Assembly (NCBI RefSeq): GCF_011516645.4
Contig: NZ_CP088285.1
Span: 7,086,501-7,150,500, forward strand
Length of the DNA: 64,000 nucleotides
Source: Bradyrhizobium septentrionale
GTDB lineage: Bacteria > Pseudomonadota > Alphaproteobacteria > Rhizobiales > Xanthobacteraceae
Direction of reading: 5' to 3'
The stretch's first letter is position 1; each line of letters begins with the position of its first letter. Below the pieces are notes generated by a model, which ran no database searches, had not been told where the DNA came from, and worked only from the letters and a program-made list of their open reading frames with translations. Shown here piece by piece: positions 61,222-64,000 of this stretch. A program made the translations under genes and the position numbers.

Positions 61222-61384
61222 ATTCGATGGTCGGGCGGCCGGCGGCTGAATGCGCGGCGGAACCTAACACAGCTGGCCCGGAGCCAAAATCACGACGCTC
61301 TGAAGGACAAATCCACGTCCTCTGAAAGCGGACGCGGTCGGTCTCTGCAATAGTCAAACCCGACAGCAGACGCAGGAGATCGCC

Positions 61385-62425
61385 ATGTCCAAATCCATCA
61401 ATCAGCAACGCCGCCGCTTCCTGGGCATCGCCGGCGGGATCCTCGCCGCTTCCAGGTTCGGCTTGATCGGATCGGCCCAGGCCCAGGCCCAGCCGGTGCT
61501 GCCTGAGGTCAAGGTCGGCGCCCATACTTCGATCGGTCCGGTCAAGCAGATCAATGCCGGCGTGCTCGACACCGGCTATGTCGAGATGGGGCCTGCGTCC
61601 GGTCCCGCGGTGATCCTGCTGCACGGCTGGCCCTACGACATCCACAGCTATGCCGACGTCGCGCCGGCGCTGGCCGAGGCCGGCTACCGGGTGATCGTGC
61701 CGCATCTGCGCGGCTACGGCACGACGCGCTTCCTCTCCAGCGACACGATGCGCAGCGGCCAGCCGGTCGCGGTCGCTGCCGACATCATTGCGCTGATGGA
61801 TGCGCTGAAGATCGAGAAGGCCGTGCTCGGCGGCTATGATTGGGGTGCACGTACCGCAAATATCATGGCGGTGCTCTGGCCCGAGCGCTGCAAGGCGATG
61901 GTCTCGGTGAGCGGCTACCTGATCGGCAGCCAGGCGGCCGGCAAGATGCCGCTGCCGCCGAAGGCCGAGCTGCAATGGTGGTACCAGTTCTATTTCGCGA
62001 CCGAGCGCGGGCGCGAGGGCTATGCCAAGAACCGGCACGATTTTGCCAAGCTGATCTGGCAGCTCGCGTCGCCGCAGTGGAAGTTCGACGACGCCACCTA
62101 TGACCGCAGCGCGGCGGCTTTCGAGAACCCCGACCACGTCGATATCGTGATCCACAATTACCGCTGGCGGCTCGGGCTCGCCGAGGGCGAGGCGAAGTAC
62201 GACGCGTTCGAGAAGACGCTCGCCCAGGCGCCTGTGATCGCGATCCCGACCATCACGATGGAGGGCGATGCCAACGGCGCGCCGCATCCGGAGCCCGCGG
62301 CCTATGCCAAGAAGTTCTCGGGGCATTATGAGCATCGGACCCTGACTGGCGGCATCGGCCACAATCTGCCGCAGGAGGCGCCGCAGGCCTTCGTCCAGGC
62401 CATCATCGACGTCAGCAAGGCCTGA
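61385..62425 (+). CDS. Tat-exported alpha/beta-hydrolase, dehalogenase/epoxide-hydrolase type
   Basis: A 346-residue protein with a Tat signal (QQRRRFLGIAGGILAASRFG). The hydrolase has the oxyanion motif LLHGWPYDIHSY, the nucleophile Asp152 in GGYDWGARTANIM, and catalytic His326 in TGGIGHNLPQEAPQ. An Asp nucleophile points to haloalkane dehalogenase or epoxide hydrolase chemistry and not to an esterase. It would act in the periplasm. GGAGATCGCC lies before the ATG. It is followed by a cytochrome P460 gene after 19 bp, so the two probably form an operon. Confidence 0.9.
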   Translation: MSKSINQQRRRFLGIAGGILAASRFGLIGSAQAQAQPVLPEVKVGAHTSIGPVKQINAGVLDTGYVEMGPASGPAVILLHGWPYDIHSYADVAPALAEAGYRVIVPHLRGYGTTRFLSSDTMRSGQPVAVAADIIALMDALKIEKAVLGGYDWGARTANIMAVLWPERCKAMVSVSGYLIGSQAAGKMPLPPKAELQWWYQFYFATERGREGYAKNRHDFAKLIWQLASPQWKFDDATYDRSAAAFENPDHVDIVIHNYRWRLGLAEGEAKYDAFEKTLAQAPVIAIPTITMEGDANGAPHPEPAAYAKKFSGHYEHRTLTGGIGHNLPQEAPQAFVQAIIDVSKA

Positions 62426-62444
62426 GCAGCGCGGACCAAGGATC

Positions 62445-62954
62445 ATGACACAGGTTGTGAAATGGGCGGCTGCCGCGATCGCGGCAGCCTGCATCAGTGC
62501 CGCATTGCCGTTTGCTGTCGGCCATGCTGATGACGCGGCGCTGGCATCGCCGATCTTCGGCGTGACAATTCCCGAGGGCTATCGCGACTGGAAGCTGATC
62601 GCGGTCGGCGAGGAGACCGGGCTCGACGAACTCCGCAGCGTGCTCGGCAACGCCACTGCCGTGAAGGCCTATCAGGACGGCGTAGCGCGATTCCCTGACG
62701 GCACCGTGCTGGTCAAGCTTGCCTGGAAGCGCAAGCCGGTCGCCGGGCTTAATGGCGCCTTCATCACCGGGCCGGCGACCACCGTGCAGGTGATGGTGAA
62801 GGACTCCGCCAAATATGCCGCGACCGGCGGCTGGGGCTTTGGCCGCTTCATCGACGGCAAGCCTGTCGATGCCGCCCAGCACGAGACGTGTTTCGCCTGC
62901 CACGAGGCCCACGCCAGCGATCACGACTTCGTCTTCACGCACTATGCGCACTAG
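62445..62954 (+). CDS. Cytochrome P460-family protein
   Basis: A 169-residue exported protein. The signal peptide is ACISAALPFAVGHADDAAL. The P460 domain has FGVTIPEGYRDWKLIAV, and the c-type haem motif CFACHEAH (Cys149, Cys152, His153) lies near the C-terminus. P460 cytochromes oxidise hydroxylamine or related compounds. The cross-linking Lys of true P460 cannot be judged here. It follows the alpha/beta-hydrolase gene by 19 bp and probably shares its transcript. A perfect hairpin lies 49 bp after its stop. Confidence 0.87.
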   Translation: MTQVVKWAAAAIAAACISAALPFAVGHADDAALASPIFGVTIPEGYRDWKLIAVGEETGLDELRSVLGNATAVKAYQDGVARFPDGTVLVKLAWKRKPVAGLNGAFITGPATTVQVMVKDSAKYAATGGWGFGRFIDGKPVDAAQHETCFACHEAHASDHDFVFTHYAH

Positions 62955-63003
62955 GCGAGCAATATCGGTGTGGAGACCGGCGCGGTCCGATCTGGCGCTG
63001 TGG

Positions 63004-63032
63004 TTGCTGCGGGGCTAGTTTCCCCGCAGCAA
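63004..63032. other. Perfect 11-bp hairpin
   Basis: TTGCTGCGGGG (63004-63014) pairs exactly with CCCCGCAGCAA (63022-63032) across a seven-base loop. It sits between the P460 stop and the next ATG. It has no U-run, so it may end transcription weakly or control translation of the next gene. Confidence 0.55.
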
Positions 63033-63036
63033 TCGC

Positions 63037-63420
63037 ATGCGGGGAACGGCTTTGACCATCACCATCTACGGCATCAAGAACTGCGACACCATGAAGAAGG
63101 CGCGCGCCTGGCTTGACGATCATGGCGTCGCCTATGATTTCCACGACTACAAGACCGCGGGGATCGCCAAGGACAAGCTCAAGCATTGGAGCGACGAGGT
63201 CGGTTGGGAAACGCTGCTCAATCGCGCCGGCACGACCTTCAAGAAGCTGCCCGATGCCGACAAGGAAGGTTTGAACGAGCGCAAGGCGCTGGCGCTGATG
63301 GCGGAGCAGCCGTCGATGATCAAGCGTCCGGTGCTCGACCTGGGCGCAAGGCGCGTCGTCGGCTTCAAGCCGGATGTCTACGCCAAGGACGTGCCGGCCA
63401 AGGCGCGCAAGAAGGGCTGA
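63037..63420 (+). CDS. ArsC/Spx-family protein
   Basis: A 127-residue protein of the ArsC/Spx superfamily, YffB-like. It has TITIYGIKNCDTMKKARAWL with the active Cys, then HDYKTAGIAKDKLKHWSDEV and MIKRPVLDLGARRVVGFKPD, a Pro-containing loop. YffB-type proteins are probably glutathione-dependent thiol reductases, and true arsenate reduction is uncertain. A TTG at 63052, with GGGGA upstream, is an alternative start that gives MTITIYGIKNC. A strong hairpin lies just before the gene. Confidence 0.88.
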   Translation: MRGTALTITIYGIKNCDTMKKARAWLDDHGVAYDFHDYKTAGIAKDKLKHWSDEVGWETLLNRAGTTFKKLPDADKEGLNERKALALMAEQPSMIKRPVLDLGARRVVGFKPDVYAKDVPAKARKKG

Positions 63421-63436
63421 CGCGTTAGGGACGAGT

Positions 63437-64000
63437 CTAGATCAGCTCGACTGAATCCTGGCTCGCCGGATGATCCGTCGGCACGAAGCTGCGGTCGATC
63501 ACCGCGCGCACGGTGACGACCGGGACCGACTTCGGCGTCACGCCCATCAGGTTCTGCAGCCGAAATCCGCCCTCGATGCTGATCGCCTTGTACGAGCCGA
63601 TGATGTGTTCGACGGTATCGCAACGTCCGAACGGCAGCAGCAGCCGTTCATAGGAGACGTCCTTGCCGTCGGCGTCCGTGACCTCCGCAACCGTATAGGT
63701 CGGACGCTTGCGCGTCAGGCAGGCGCGATACGAGAGGATCACGCCGGCATAGCGCTCCTGGCCGATCGCATCATCCAGATAGCGGTTGGTGCGCAGCCGC
63801 GGATCGACGTGCTCGTTGCCGTAGGCGGTGGTCAGCCTTGCACCTTGTTGGGTGATCAGGAAGCGGGCGTCCTCGCCGCCGCCGACCACGTCAAAACCCA
63901 TCATGTCGGCGCGCTCGTCGGCGGTGCCTTCGGTGTGGAAGTCGCTCAGCCTGGGAAGCGCGTCCGGCTTGCGCACCGCGCGCAGCCAGGCATTCAGCAG
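63437..64000 (-). CDS. PAS-domain-like protein, N-terminus beyond the window
   Basis: The minus-strand frame is open to base 64000, so the gene is cut by the window and the true start lies outside. The visible 187 residues begin LLNAWLRAVRKPDALPRLSD F. This is the front of the PAS_5 family (a single PAS-like domain common in Rhizobiales). RFLITQQGARLTTAYGNEHV and the C-terminal VTVRAVIDRSFVPTDHP fit. The function is unknown, although it may sense light or redox. It is convergent with the ArsC-like gene. Confidence 0.75.
   Translation of the reverse strand: MLNAWLRAVRKPDALPRLSDFHTEGTADERADMMGFDVVGGGEDARFLITQQGARLTTAYGNEHVDPRLRTNRYLDDAIGQERYAGVILSYRACLTRKRPTYTVAEVTDADGKDVSYERLLLPFGRCDTVEHIIGSYKAISIEGGFRLQNLMGVTPKSVPVVTVRAVIDRSFVPTDHPASQDSVELI

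Noticed and set aside
1..64000. CRISPR arrays, tRNA, rRNA, complete insertion sequences, prophage
   Set aside because: I looked for regularly spaced direct repeats, cloverleaf sequences, rRNA landmarks and integrase or structural phage genes and found none.

Overview
This 64-kb window is high-GC chromosomal DNA from an alphaproteobacterium, most likely Bradyrhizobium or a close relative. I infer this from the protein families, from their Rhizobiales-like sequences, and from several intergenic palindromic repeats that I recall from Bradyrhizobium and Rhodopseudomonas genomes. That recall could not be checked here. I see no rRNA, tRNA, CRISPR array, prophage or complete insertion sequence. One essential housekeeping gene (guaA) is embedded in a long stretch of accessory, detoxification and transport genes.

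Layout. Bases 1-4.4 kb hold an HxlR regulator divergent from an MFS exporter, a frameshifted SnoaL-like gene, guaA and a small secreted protein. Bases 4.6-13.1 kb hold an RTX protein, a GST, a large repeat-filled gap, a VOC protein, a peptide-deformylase homologue that has lost its metal ligands, a MarR-GNAT fusion, an AhpD-like protein, a MarR/EamA exporter pair and a DUF899 protein. Bases 13.1-22.6 kb are a run of regulator/transporter pairs (three LysR genes, three MFS genes, a phosphinothricin-type acetyltransferase), then a cupin and the ohr/ohrR peroxide pair. Bases 22.7-28.7 kb carry an EF-hand protein, a convergent histidine kinase/response regulator pair, a stand-alone BamA paralogue and another AhpD-like protein. 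Bases 28.8-38.9 kb carry RtcB, a DUF2167/site-2-protease pair, an orphan amino-acid/amide-type binding protein, an MFS, a beta-propeller, a double-winged-helix regulator, a small membrane protein, a class III nucleotide cyclase and an SRPBCC protein. Bases 39.0-48.9 kb carry a SWIM-SNF2 helicase, an HD protein, a GlxA-type regulator, a phosphohistidine phosphatase-like protein, a PadR/methyltransferase pair, an AT-richer pair of unknown membrane proteins and a GNAT. Bases 49-64 kb carry a Tat-exported beta-helix protein, half of an MFS gene, a Lin0512 protein, an SDR, two GSTs, DsbB with its small DUF5993 partner, DctA, an LTXXQ (Spy/CpxP-like) protein, a lipocalin-like protein, an IS5-type transposase scrap, a frameshifted CadC-like regulator, an alpha/beta-hydrolase plus cytochrome P460 pair, an ArsC/Spx-like protein and a PAS-like protein that runs off the end.

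How the genes work together. Most operons are two genes long, and many are regulator/effector pairs around a shared divergent promoter with a visible dyad operator. Four pairs have overlapping stop/start codons (MarR/EamA, GNAT/MFS, response regulator/kinase, DUF2167/protease). The general theme is chemical and oxidative defence: organic peroxides (Ohr, AhpD-like), electrophiles (three GSTs), efflux (five intact or partial MFS exporters plus EamA), disulfide chemistry (DsbB) and envelope stress (LTXXQ, BamA paralogue, site-2 protease).

The points most worth a second look are: a 22-nt sequence repeated exactly at two distant divergent promoters; a deformylase homologue lacking two metal ligands; a strong intrinsic terminator directly upstream of rtcB on its own strand; the DUF2167/M50 protease pair; a large multi-hairpin intergenic element; two genes each broken by one extra base; and a shared GGTC-N9-GACC operator architecture near the HxlR gene.
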